A stretch of 64,000 bases of DNA from NCBI RefSeq assembly GCF_017562075.2, contig NC_054083.1, positions 18,592,928 to 18,656,927 of the forward strand, read 5' to 3'. Made by a program: the position numbers and the translations under genes. The DNA comes from Anopheles merus. Lineage: Eukaryota; Arthropoda; Insecta; Diptera; Culicidae. This document shows positions 25,522-36,389 of the stretch, piece by piece; within the stretch, counting starts at the first letter, position 1, and each line of letters starts with the position of its first letter. The notes beneath the pieces are model-generated. The model saw nothing but the letters and a program-made list of their open reading frames with translations, ran no database searches and was not told the DNA's origin.

Positions 25522-25905
25522 GAGCGTTTCTACATACACCGAGAAAGCAGCTGAGAAAATAACTGACAGCATGCTTTGACAGCGACTGACAGCATTTTCG
25601 GTGAGAGAAATCTCCTCGGCATGCAAAGAACGATGGAGCTGAGAAAAAATTGAATTGGCAGTTTATGGCGAACGATCAATTATAGTTTGCATTTTTGCCG
25701 TCTAATAATCGTAGAAATATTATTAAAAATTAAAAGAAACTTTTTTGACTTCATTTCAGCGATTAAAGTGTATTTTTTGAACATCATTTTAAAAGTCTCA
25801 TCTCGGCGCTTTTCAGAGCTTCTACACACATCGGCGTGAGAAACCGATTGTCAATTCTCTCACAGCAATCTCTCAGCTGCAGTCTCGGTGTATGTGGAAA
25901 CGCTC
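25522..25905. mobile_element. 384-bp Harbinger-like MITE, TAA duplication
   Basis: GAGCGTTTCTACATACACCG on the left matches the inverted right end GAGCGTTTCCACATACACCG, and the match continues to CAGCTGAGA (about 37 bases). TAA flanks both sides (25519-25521, 25906-25908). Confidence 0.8.
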
Positions 25906-25910
25906 TAATA

Positions 25911-26048
25911 CGGACGTCACACGAGGCGTAAACTCAAAAAGTTAACGCTTGATTTGTATGGGAGAGCGTAAACTTCGTGTCAAAAGATTATAGGGTTGTA
26001 TGGCTGAAATTTAGTTTACGCCAAAGTTTACGCTTCGTGTGACGTCCG
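25911..26048. mobile_element. 138-bp TA-flanked MITE, copy 1 (intact)
   Basis: CGGACGTCACACGAGGCGTA and its inverse CGTGTGACGTCCG form the ends, flanked by TA (25909-25910 and 26049-26050). It lies 5 bases from the preceding Harbinger-like element. Confidence 0.75.
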
Positions 26049-26065
26049 TATAACGGTTTGATGTA

Positions 26066-26701
26066 CGGACTCACACGAGGCGTGAACTCAAAAAGTTTAC
26101 GCTTAATTTGTATGGGAGAACGTAAACTTCCTGTCAAAAGATTATAGGGCTGTATGCAAGGTAGAATGTATAATGAGGTGTAGTTAGGCAGCGGTAATCG
26201 CTACTGCGGGCGTGCGGGCGTGCGTGCGGAAAAAGCAAAATTGTTTGATTCTGACGCGTGCGGTTGCGGGCTGTCACCCGCTGCGGGTGTCAAATTCCAT
26301 ACATTTTCAGAAAACGCACGTACGCCCGTATCAGCGATTACCGCTGCCTTATAGCGCTTTTGGCGATCCCCCCCCTGGGCTCCGATTTTGACAGATGGTT
26401 TTCCGCTTGTACATGTATTGATGGATTGTTTACGTTTTGCATGGTCAATATTTGGTGGAGATCAATTTGGGTGAATATTTTAGTTTATTAGAACACAGCC
26501 CGTGATTTAAAATGGAAATTTTCCTACGAGAACTTGAAGCGTTCGCCAAACGCGGAAAACTAACTGTCAGTTTTCTTCGTCGATTCTTCTTCCACCTAGC
26601 TGTCAAAACGGGCTTATAACTTGACCTGATATCTTTACGGTCCTTGGGCTGTATGGCTGAAATTCAGTTTACGCTAAAGTTCACGCTACGTGTGACGTCC
26701 G
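26066..26701. mobile_element. TA-flanked MITE, copy 2, split by an insertion
   Basis: This is the same family as 25911-26048. The copy breaks off after GGGCTGTATG at 26147-26156 and resumes with GGGCTGTATG at 26646-26655. The intervening 489 bases are foreign, and the repeated 10-mer is the probable target duplication. The outer TAs are at 26064-26065 and 26702-26703. Confidence 0.75.
26187..26348. mobile_element. 162-bp Harbinger-like MITE inside the insertion
   Basis: GGCAGCGGTAATCGCTACTG (left) and GGCAGCGGTAATCGCTGATA (right, read inward) are inverted ends with TTA on both sides (26184-26186, 26349-26351). It lies within the insert in copy 2, so the nesting is three deep. Confidence 0.75.
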
Positions 26702-26703
26702 TA

Positions 26704-27391
26704 ATAGGGTCGGCATTGTATGATAGCGTTAAACACGAATATATCTTCTCGCAAGTGTGGAAGCTAACACCCGATGTGTTTGCAGTATTGACATGCATGA
26801 AGTTGTGTAGCATTGTTGGTCCAGTATTTCTAAACAATGTTCAAACTTATCGATTTTTTAATACATTCCTTTAAACGTGACTTCCCATGTGACATTTGCT
26901 CGAAATTGTTTTTCCATATCTGCTCGATTAGTATTCGATACACTTGAAATTGTGGATTTGTGTGTGATCAAGTGTGTTGAAAGCGCTAAGATTTGGTGTG
27001 TTCGTAAATTAGACTTTCCTCTATTGATGGATGATGCTGTCGAGCTCATTTTACATTCATAGCTTTGGTATTTGATAAAAAACAAAAGCAAATTTTGTGT
27101 GAGGTTATTTTATAAAAAAAAATCGATATTATTTAAGTATAAAATGGCTACATGACCAACTATAACGATACGAAACATCATTTCCGATTGAATCTAGAAC
27201 AAAGCAACGATAAAGCCGCATCACAGTTGATTTTACAGAACTTTTTATAAATTCCCTTAAACTGGTGCAGTTTAAGGGAAGTTTAAGGCTCCAGTTTAAG
27301 GGAATTTGCTCGAATTCCCTGTTATTCGTGCTCGAAAATGTCTATTGGGTTACTCAGCTCCGCCGCCGTGGTGCGGTGCCAGCTCCGGAAC
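26704..27391. other. AT-rich spacer
   Basis: It holds a short AGTTTAAGGGAA inverted repeat near 27250-27300 and no gene I can identify. Confidence 0.4.
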
Positions 27392-27770
27392 TGTGCATGG
27401 ATGCATTTAGTAGCTTTTGATGTATAATAATCAGTTCCAATACTTTTGAGGCTGCACATGATGAGGTGATCCCTCGATAGCTCGGTACATTATTTCTGTC
27501 GCCTTTTTTAAAATAATGGAGTCATACACGACGTTTTCCGTATTTCAGGTACTTTACAATCATTCAGAGACAACTGAAATAAACGCGCTAATAGAGGACC
27601 TAGTGTATCATTGCATTTTTTAAACAACAACGAAGGATTTCCATCCGGAACAGGAGAATAAATCATTTTAAACTTATTTGAGGTGTTTTTAACACTTCCC
27701 GTGTCCACACGTAGATTCTGTATATTGATGATGTTATTTCGAGCGTCGTACCCGTTCAATTTTACTAGCT
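27392..27770 (-). pseudogene. Decayed non-LTR reverse transcriptase fragment
   Basis: Read on the - strand, one frame gives PDGNPSLLFKKCND and LARLFQLSLNDCKVPEIRK. After a frameshift near 27515-27530 another gives FKKGDRNNVPSYRGITSSCA and SKVLE. The order (PDG, then KKGD, then YRGI) is that of the N-terminal half of a non-LTR reverse transcriptase of jockey/CR1 type. Stops, a frameshift and the missing FADD/YADD region show a dead fragment. Confidence 0.8.
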
Positions 27771-27849
27771 TCAGTATTATGATTGCTACATGTCACTGAA
27801 TCTGGCAGCGAAAGTTTCACATATATCTTGATCGTTGACAGCGACGAAT

Positions 27850-28741
27850 TTTTATCATGGTGTGCGTAAAAACCTAGAGTTAAGCCGATGGAAGATTTTC
27901 TAGGCTTAAAAAAGGGGGCGGGAACGGGTACCACGGTTCTCTCCCGCTCCCATGTAAAATACACGGTGCGCTCTCTCAATGCTCGCGCCCATACGCGAGC
28001 ATCCTTTCGTGTGCTTGTGTTAGTTTCTTTCGTGTTGCGCTGTGTGCGTTTCTTTCGTTCAGCGATCGCTTACACTCGCTGCGTATTTTTTTGTTATCTA
28101 AAGCTAAACAAAAACGTAAACACGCGTAGATTTTTTTTCATCACTTTATTGAAACATTTACATTTTAACTTTACACGATTTCACACATTTACGTAAGTTG
28201 ATACACAATATTTGACTAAAATAAAATTGATCGCTCCATCGATGCAAACGTTAAAATGGCCGAATATCTGCGTAGATCCTTTTGTACACGTTGATTACTG
28301 TAAAAAAGGTACGAAATGAAGCTGCGCGATGTACATAACATGCATTACGAATCATTCGCGCAGCTTCATTTGAATTCGCACAACACTTGAACACCTGAAC
28401 ACTTTACAAAATCATAACATCAATCGTCCAGGACTTAGGCTGACGCACGTGCGGCCGCTCGCTGCCGATCCTTGAGCTGTACTGACGATTTAGTGTGGTA
28501 GCAAGAACGAGAGCACACAGAGGAACTTTCGATGCAGCAGTGCAAGCGAGACACCGACATCAGCACAGCGCTGTGAGCAGATCAAACTGAGCGAGCTGGC
28601 CGAAAATGAACGCACACATTTCCACATGTGTAACTGTGTTAGTGCCAAAAACTGTGTCGAAACCAAAACGCGCTCTCGCCTCCGTGTATTTCACACCGAT
28701 TCTCCGCTTAACTCTAGGTTTTTACACACACCATGATAAAA
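27850..28741. mobile_element. About 0.89-kb element with about 36-bp inverted ends
   Basis: TTTTATCATGGTGTGCGTAA on the left is matched by the inverse of TTACACACACCATGATAAAA on the right. The match extends through CCTAGAGTTAAG. The interior is non-coding with GC-richer parts near 28430-28560. The target duplication is unclear. Confidence 0.65.
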
Positions 28742-29542
28742 TATCCCGCTCGTTGTTTGTAGGGTGTGGTAACAAGAGCACTTATCTTTGAGCCTTGCAT
28801 GGAAAAATCCCCAAAAAGCATTTATACACCATATAATCTTAGCGACCAAAACGACTCAACCTGAACAGCCAAACTGATACACCAAGAGAAAAAGTGTCTT
28901 GCAGTGCTGGATTAACACCATGCGGCAGCTTAGTTTGCCTAGTGTTTATTTCGCCCATGGGTGTCTGCAATTTCTATGAAATATGTGATGTTTAAAGAGC
29001 CAAGATCTAAACAGCAATGTGCCGGATGCGGCTCGCTACAGTACTTTACCGCTGCACTAGGGAGTTTAAGATATCGTGAGCTGACATCTTAGTATCAATT
29101 CTGAACTTCCATAGCATATCTTCACCGGCGGTTGGTCTTTTTCTGACATCTTCTGACAGATTTCTGTTGCGATATGTCTTTTTGGATCTTCATAAATAGT
29201 ATTCTTCAGAGAAAACAATGTATGAGACCGGACCCAAAAGCTAACAGAGAAAATCTTAAAGAGAAGAGTATCAACAGAAAGATTTTAACTAACTAGTTTT
29301 TAATTACTACAACAAGAGAAAACATCACCATTTGTGTATTATCTAAATAAAAAAATCCATGTTCACATTTACAAATCCCAAATTCATCCGGTAAAAAGTT
29401 CAAATAAAAATATCGGCATGAATTCAGAACGTCAGTTTGATCCGATCATACAGAGGCGAATGAGGTCAATCGGCTCAAACTATCTGTAAAAAAATGATTC
29501 GACCACAGATAATGCACGTGATACTAATTAGGACAAAGCATC
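28742..29542. other. Left flank of the histone array
   Basis: It is AT-rich with no gene I can support. The last stretch (about 29509-29542, ending before ATGTAAGG) is similar to 42467-42495, so the oldest duplication reached slightly further left than the later unit boundary. Confidence 0.5.
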
Positions 29543-30428
29543 ATGTAAGGTTGAAGAAGCATAGGTACATGATGATATTTGTATCCTAAAATGGGTATAG
29601 GTATTAGGTTCGTTCAGTTGTTGGTACTACCTTCAATGTAATATGGCACCTCAAACGATGGGTTAGTTAGAAATGTAATTTTGGATGAGCCCGTTTAATT
29701 TGTGTAGTACAGTGCATTACGGGTAGGAATCATCGTTGGACTGGTCGTAAATGATTGTACCGAATGGCTAGGGTACCAATAGCTATCAAGGCACATTCGA
29801 CCCATAGTGGCGTATGGCAAGACTGGCTCAATCTCCGAAAAAACATGTTCGTCGCGTGTTTGTCGCTAGAGAGCATGTTCATAGTGAGGTTTCGTTGGAC
29901 ATTCTCGTAGTATGTACTAACCGTCATTACCTGTTCTTGGGTATTAACATTGTTGGGATGTCGCAAAAATAGATGAGCGGCATTTACACAAACAGAGCCA
30001 TACATTTTCCACTCTGATAATTCAGAGCTTAGGACTTGCGGTTATGAAAAGGTTCCAGAGCTTGGAGCACGCTTGACGGTTCGATTCTCCTGTACAAAAC
30101 GTTTCCGAACACTGCTATACTTCGACAGTCCGGGCCTGCTGCATCCATGTAGTTTTGCCTATGCGTTTCGGAATCACAGCGGAGTTGGGAATAAGTAGAC
30201 GATGTGTGAGCTATCCTTAAAGCTTGGCCGTTGGGTTAATTTCCTGTTGTGCGTGCCAACATGTAATCTAAAACGAGAGAAAGAGAAACGACAACAAACT
30301 TGATGGCATGCCAGCTGAACAAGCCATGCAGTATTCGAGCGAGCAGGAGTAATCCGCCGATCTATGTAATTGCTATTGCGTGAAGGTGTTCGAATGAAAT
30401 GATGAAGTTCTTGAATGATTCGATTTGT

Positions 30429-30444
30429 AGTCCTGAAAAGGACT
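30429..30444 (-). promoter_or_regulatory. Histone 3' stem-loop, H1 copy 1
   Basis: On the - strand, 73 bases past the H1 stop codon, AGTCCT-TTTC-AGGACT forms a six-pair stem with a four-base TTTC loop. This is the SLBP-binding hairpin of replication-dependent histone mRNAs. About 12 bases later the transcript strand reads CAAGAACTT, a plausible U7-pairing downstream element. Confidence 0.92.
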
Positions 30445-30516
30445 GTTGCTTGGAACCAAGAGAGCGTTATTGCAATGCTGTTGTAGAAGCATGCAGTATA
30501 ACGTGTAGTAGGTGGT

Positions 30517-31266
30517 TTACTTCTTGGCTGCAGCTGCCTTTTTGGGGGCAGCGGCTTTCTTGGGTGCGGCAGCTTTCTTGGGAGCGGCGGCCTTCTTGGC
30601 GGGAGCTGCTGCCTTCTTTGGTTTCGGTGCTTTCGGCTTGGCAGCCGCGGCCTTGGTTGGCTTGGTGGATTTCTGCTTCGGGGCTGCCGGTTTCTTGGCG
30701 GCTTTCTTCGCTCCGTCGGCGGCCTTGGGTTTCTTAGCTGCGGCGGCCTTCGGTTTCTTGGCGGCGGCACCGTCAGCCTTCTTGGTGGTCTTCTTGGCGG
30801 CGGCCTTCTTCTCTCCGGCGGGCTTCTTGGCTGCGGTCTTCTTCTTCTTGTCCGCGGCAGAGGCCGACTTCTTGGGGGCCGCTGCTTTCTTCTTCTTCTC
30901 TACCGCTGGCTTCTTGGCTGCGGCCGAGAGCTTGAACGAGCCCGACGCACCGGTTCCCTTGGTCTGGACCAGCTTGCCGTTGGCGACGGCAGTCTTGAGG
31001 GCCTTCTTGAAGAAGGTGGCCAGCTTGGTCACGTCAGCCTTGTAGTTGGCCGCCACGTACTTCTTGATCGCCTGCAGCGAGGAACCGTTGCGTTCGTTGA
31101 GTGCCTTGACGGCGGCCAGCACCATTTCGTTGACCGGAGGATGTGCCGCTGGCTGCTTGGGCTTCTTGGGGCCGGCGGCCGCCTTTGGCTTCTTCGGTGA
31201 CTTGGCCGTGGAGGCTGGGGCAGCAGCTGCTGCAGCCGGGACTTCGGTCGCTGCGGAATCGGCCAT
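30517..31266 (-). CDS. His1: Histone H1, copy 1 (linker histone)
   Basis: It is a single 249-residue exon. Residues 1-41 form an Ala/Pro/Lys tail with an SPKK site (23-26). Residues 42 to about 115 are the winged-helix globular domain (HPPVNEMVLAAVKALNERNG ... LVQTKGTGASGSFKLS), and the rest is a Lys/Ala/Pro tail ending in tandem KKAAAP repeats. H1 binds the nucleosome dyad and linker DNA and compacts chromatin. The lack of introns, the 3' stem-loop and strong codon bias (AAG, GCC) fit a replication-dependent gene. The start is MADSAATE, just inside a GC-rich leader. The protein is identical in copies 2 to 5. At the DNA level I noticed one silent difference from copy 2 (30574). The opposite strand shows long Ala/Phe/Leu-rich open frames, which are shadows. 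Confidence 0.97.
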   Translation of the reverse strand: MADSAATEVPAAAAAAPASTAKSPKKPKAAAGPKKPKQPAAHPPVNEMVLAAVKALNERNGSSLQAIKKYVAANYKADVTKLATFFKKALKTAVANGKLVQTKGTGASGSFKLSAAAKKPAVEKKKKAAAPKKSASAADKKKKTAAKKPAGEKKAAAKKTTKKADGAAAKKPKAAAAKKPKAADGAKKAAKKPAAPKQKSTKPTKAAAAKPKAPKPKKAAAPAKKAAAPKKAAAPKKAAAPKKAAAAKK

Positions 31267-31314
31267 CGTAGTTGCTTTCGCGCTTGTTTGAGGGGTTATT
31301 CGCTTTCACTCACA

Positions 31315-31399
31315 CACTGACACAGCAATGTTTATGTTTATGCTTATGCTCGCCTATGCTCGGGGGTGACTCGAATTTGGGAACTCGAGAGGAAACACA
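31315..31399 (-). promoter_or_regulatory. His1: H1 core promoter, copy 1
   Basis: Upstream of the H1 ATG on the - strand, TCAGTG (31320-31315) matches the arthropod initiator about 50 bases before the ATG. CATAAA repeats at 31331-31342 are weak TATA-like candidates. AAACACA (31393-31399, + strand) matches the H1-specific promoter box. The same sites recur 49-133 bases beyond each other H1 start, but in copy 6 the box has lost one A. Confidence 0.55.
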
Positions 31400-33477
31400 T
31401 GGAAAGCTTATGTCAGATTTTCGATGCGGTTGTCAAAGAAAGTTGCAAAAATACTGTTGTACTTTTTATCAAATATAACCACATATTTGCTCTGAACACT
31501 TGAATAAGATGATTGTTTCGGGTTGGCAAAATGTTAGGCTTTCCAGAAATGTATACTTTACCTCTAAAATAGCTCTACCGAAGACGACAATAGCGATAGA
31601 AGTGCCGATTTGCGCGACGCTGCAGCGATAGGATGGGATGTTTTGTGGTATATCTCCTGTAAACCGCATTTCCGACACTTCAAGGGTGGTAAAATAGTGA
31701 GTTTAACATTTTTCCTACCAAAGTACATCAAATGAACGATATATGGTAGCAGCAAAGTGTATTAAAATGGCAAAACAAAATGCATCTCCCCAGCGTCAGA
31801 TCGATCGAAAACCGAGTGACGTTTGCTTGTTTGGGTTGGCTTGGTGGATCGAGATAGTAAGAAATAATTGATGTTCTATGCATTTGTATGTATGGTAAAT
31901 GAAAAGTTTGATAAAAAATGCGTAGTTAAACTTGTATTAACTTGGATATGATCAATAATGTTCCACAATTCACCAAGGCAATGCAAGTAAAGTTTGCTCT
32001 ACGAGGCGTTTGACAGATGTGCGTCAGAGATGATATGCTACGGATGGGGTATGGAAGCCGATGTGGATCGAGTCACAGGATCGGTGCAATTTAGGAACAA
32101 GGAACCACAATCGGCATAAAATGTGGTCGGTGTAGTCCACAGGTAATTGTTCCAATGTATTTGTTATAAGATTCCGGGAGTATTCCGGACCAAAGGTGTG
32201 AGGCTTGTATCATTAGCTAGTGGCGCATTACAGCCGGCCGGACAACATAACAGTCAAATGAAAAAAACACTCAAGGCGTTTTTATGAGGATGTCTTCTAA
32301 CAGTCTGATTGTGGACATGATACTACGAGCCTTTCATGATCACCATGTGGAGCGAAATTGGAATGAATTGTCTAGATGCTCCTGAGGGAATTGTCAAGAT
32401 GATTGTGGTGCTGGCTAAAACCTGACCCAATAGATTGTATAGTGGGCACAGACTATTCGCGTTTTTCGGAAACATTTAAACATACCGAAACGAAATAAAA
32501 CAATCGCTCAAAATTGATTACTCATAATCATACATTATGTCTAACGTAGTCATCTCGGCGGAAGAACATATAGCATAGTCGATTGTCTTATTGAGGATAT
32601 TCGTGCGTTCAATTGCGTGATCTTTGTTATGGGCACAGCTTTTGAACTGGCAAGTTTGAAAAAAGCATTCATAGTTCCCTTCTAATCCAACAGAGAACGC
32701 TTTCGCTCGTGGATTTCAGGATGCATAACATTTGAAGCATTTGGCATTATTCAGGCCTATCCTATTCTCTCGTAACCCGAAACGGGTAAATTTTCTGGTA
32801 AAACGGCATGCGGTTTTGAGATATCCCCTGGAAAGGAGTAAAGTAGTCGTGTCTTTTGTTTATAATCTTTTACGTGATCTGTACATGACAACATAATTTT
32901 ATAGTCCGCCTACCGCGATAGGAAGTAGAACCAATGCCGATAGGTCTTTTGATCGTGTAATTAGCAAATGAGTGGGCGTTATCATGATTTATTTATAATT
33001 AAATAAAAAAAAATGGAAAATTAATAATAGATGAGCGGACATACACATATTTATTGGAAAAAAAGAGCTACATGCGGAGAACAGTAAATATGTACAGCAT
33101 TGTTATATAGAATAAGTTTTGTGTTGAAATATATTGATGATCATAAATATCGATAATGTTAATTTTGATTAGACATAGACAACATTATCTGTTTTACTAG
33201 TCTGTTTAAAACGTCTTCCAAATTTTAAAGTCAGCAGTTTAAAAAGTATTTGTCGTATTTGAGCAAGCTTAGAATAAAGAAACGGTTGCAGACATTAATT
33301 AGTGATTTGGAACCCCTACAGAAGAAAAATGGAAATTAGAATAGGTGTGATTGCTTCATTGGCATGTTGTTAGCGAGTGCCCTTGCTTGTTGTGTTGGCA
33401 AGCGACGAAACGACGTTAGTATGTAAACAGAAGCATTTTCTTAATGTTGGAAGCATATAAGCTCAACTAACCCACAG

Positions 33478-33870
33478 TGTTGGCACGACATCGATCTCGT
33501 GCGAGATATGTCAGGCGAATGTTGACATATATCGAGCTATCTTGATAATAGCTCGAATAAGTCGCAATAAATCCCTCAGATGGCGCTATGACATACAGAC
33601 AACGACGAAAATACGAGACAGCTAGATCTCCAATATTAGGGCCAATTAGGAGAAAGTTCATCTACGGTCAACTTTAGGGCAAACAAGGTCAAGGAGATCA
33701 GCTGATCGAGTAAAATACCGCCATCGTAAAAGGGACAGTAGCAAACATACACTGAAAGAAGAAAGACTAATTTTTGAACTGTGCAGCGAAAACCCTATAC
33801 GCGAGAGCCAGTTGCAAGAAAGTCTGCAAAGCTACCGAAAATAAACGGATTGTTACCAGGCGTAACAACA
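33478..33870. mobile_element. Solo LTR, 393 bp
   Basis: It starts TGTTGGCACGAC and ends GGCGTAACAACA, giving the TGTTG/CAACA inverted ends of an LTR. The 5-base target CACAG is repeated exactly on both sides (33473-33477, 33871-33875). The homologous place in other units (AACCCAAAGACATG) is unoccupied. No internal retroelement sequence is present, so it is a recombined solo LTR. The 5-base duplication and TGTTGGC start would suit BEL/Pao or Ty3 types. Confidence 0.88.
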
Positions 33871-35464
33871 CACAGACATGTTGTTGATGATATGTTAGAT
33901 AGAAGTTTTGGCTCGTAAGGAGTAGTAGTAGTAGTATTTATTTATACATAAACTTAATTTTCTTCACAATTCATTACATTGGTTCTGGTCGCTTAATTCC
34001 ATTATTCGCACCTTAACTCAATACTAGCTATTTCCTTTCTTGTGCTATGCCATTTTGAAATTAATTATTATGGGATGATTATGGAGGATGATCCAACCTT
34101 TGGGAAAAATTGACAAAAAACCCTGGTACCTGTTTATTTTTCTATTTTTTTTAAATTTCCTTCTTACGTAACTAACGAATTATTCTACGTTCTTAGGTAT
34201 TTAACTATTCTCTAATTAATACTTATCCTAACTTATTTTATTTACGTCTAAAGTAGTTCGTTGTGTTTCCCTTAGTCTTAGTTATCTGTCATTATATTTA
34301 GCCATAGTATTTTTTATGTATTCAAACAAACTTGGTAAATTTGCTAGTCTGTGTACATCTGTTGTTCTATGCCAAGGTGGTAAATTAAGGATCCGTTTTA
34401 GACATTTGTTCTGAAATATTTGCAGCTTCGTTATATGAGAATTTGCACAGTTTCCCCACACTGGGGATGCGTACACAATAATTGGTCTAATGATTGTTTT
34501 GTAGAGTAAAAACTGGTTCTTTCTGCTAAGTTTTGATTTTCTGTTTATAAAACAGTACAATACTTTCATTGCTTTTTCACCACTTATTTGTTTTTGCTCA
34601 GTGTAGTATTTGAAGGTTAGTCTTTTATCAAGATTTATACCTAGGTACTTTACATTGTTGCTCCATGCAATTTCCAAGTTGTTTACTTTTAGGTTTGTAT
34701 TAGGTTTTTTCCTGGCACTTGTGAAACGGGTAAAGTATATAGCCTCTGTCTCATTTTCATTTAGTTTTAGTTTCCATTTAGTGCAATAACCAACGTATTT
34801 TTTAATGCCATGATTTAAGTTTTGTAATATAGTCCTAGGGTAACGGGCTGAGGACGATATAGCAAAATCGTCAGCAAAAGCAAAACGTTTTGCTGATTTC
34901 ATTGGGGGAATATCCGATATGAAAATGTTGAACAAGCAAGGTGACAAAACGCTGCCCTGTGGTAAACCGGCAGGGGGGGTGTATGGCTCTGAGTATTTTG
35001 ATTTCACTTGAATTATACACTTTCGGTTTAAGAGAAAGGATTCAATCAAGAGAATATCTTTGGGAGGAAATTTTAATTGAATAAGCTTATAAATTAGACC
35101 CTGGTGCCACACGGTGTCGTAGGCTTTTTCTAGATCGAGAAGTACTAATCCTGTTGATTTCTTTAGGCACTTTAACTGTTTTTGTTAATCGGTTCAATTG
35201 GTCTATGGTTGAAAGACCTTTTTGGAATCCAAATTGATATGGTGGAATGATGTTATTGTTTTGAACATGTGTTAAGATGCGTTTACCTATAAGTTTTTCA
35301 TAAATTTTTGACTCACTCTCTCCGCTTGGTGACGCACAGACGTGGTTTTGATCGCTCCTGCTTATTCCAGTGTTTTAACGCGGCTTGATTAATCGCCCTG
35401 TGGCTGGCAAAATTTTATCGCTTGTGACTTTTGCACACATCTGCTTTGCGATATCACTCGTTGT

Positions 35465-36389
35465 GTGCCTGCTTTCCAGTGTAACAGTGTTATCATAATG
35501 ACTATCTGTGCAATTTGCGCTACGGCAATTAATCCAAATGGTGATCCATTACACTTGTCGTGTTCGGGGGTGTGTGGCCGTTTGTTCCATGCTCACTGTG
35601 CCGGTGTCTCTGAATCCACGTTAAGTGAATTGTTGGCAGATTGTGGTCTGTGCTGGCTATGCAAACAATGTGATGCCTTGCGTAAATCGAAAAAGCCTGT
35701 ATTGTTTCCGGAGATTGAGGCCGCCTTGGTCAATTCAATGGATGGCATTTTCTCGTCTCTAGGAAACGCCATTAATCCGATAAGAGCGGATCTGCTTCAC
35801 CGTCTTAAGCAGGATCTATTTAGTGAGAGTGCCTCGTTTGATTCTGCATATGGTAAGAGAGACGCACGGTGCCCTCTCCGAACATCACTACCCCTCGATC
35901 TACCATCTCGTCACTCCGTCTCTCGTGTTCCGAGAATTCATCGATTACCAAAATCGTCATCTCCCTGTAGTGTCAGTGAACGACACGCTTACAGATGAGT
36001 CGACCATAAATATCGATAGTGCAAGCAACACTAACACCGTTAAATCTATCGTCGCCCGATTGGATGCTCCCGTAAACGATCCATCTAACTTCGGCTCTCT
36101 GAGTACACCACGCTTGGCCAGCATGCCTTCTCAGAGTGCTTCTCTGCCTTCGGCTCTCTCTCATCCACTGAGTGACACCTGTTCCGAGCCTACTTCCGTG
36201 CTTCCTGCTCTTCAATCAACCTCGTCGATTCCGTCATCGTCTTCATCGGTCTTCATTCCTGCGAGAACGACTGGATCCTCTCGTAAACCTTCGGATCGGT
36301 CGCCTCCAGAGAACCTGCCTGCCCCTGTTAAGCGTACCCGTGGTGATTACGCCAGACAACCGTCGTTGTCAAATGAACCAAATGAATAG
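35465..36389 (+). CDS. CR1-like ORF1 with a PHD-type zinc finger (one frameshift)
   Basis: The likely start is MTICAICATAINPNG at 35498, with another ATG at 35465. Early residues hold a PHD-like pattern: CxxC, CxxxC (SCSGVCGRLF), HxxC (HAHC) and CxxC (WLCKQC). The frame is lost around 35850-35990, and a second frame (VNDTLTDESTINIDSASN ... Ser/Pro-rich ... VKRTRGDYARQ) runs to TAG at 36387-36389. ORF1 proteins of this group bind the element's RNA. The PHD finger may read chromatin marks, but that is inference. The break could be a real mutation or a base-call error. Confidence 0.75.

Noticed and set aside
30070..30100. GGTTCGATTCTCC, a tRNA T-arm-like (B box) sequence near the H1 3' flank
   Set aside because: No acceptor, D-arm or anticodon arm can be folded around it, so it is not a tRNA gene.
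30512..31045. Long + strand frames opposite each H1 gene (Ala/Phe/Leu-rich, 177-229 residues), and - strand frames rich in Pro/Arg
   Set aside because: They are reading shadows of the AAG/GCC-rich H1 coding sequence in other frames. They recur only because the gene recurs.
35300..35316. Target duplication for the CR1-like insertion (CTCACT against GCCACT)
   Set aside because: The match is too poor to claim. Blunt insertion explains the host reading frame equally well.
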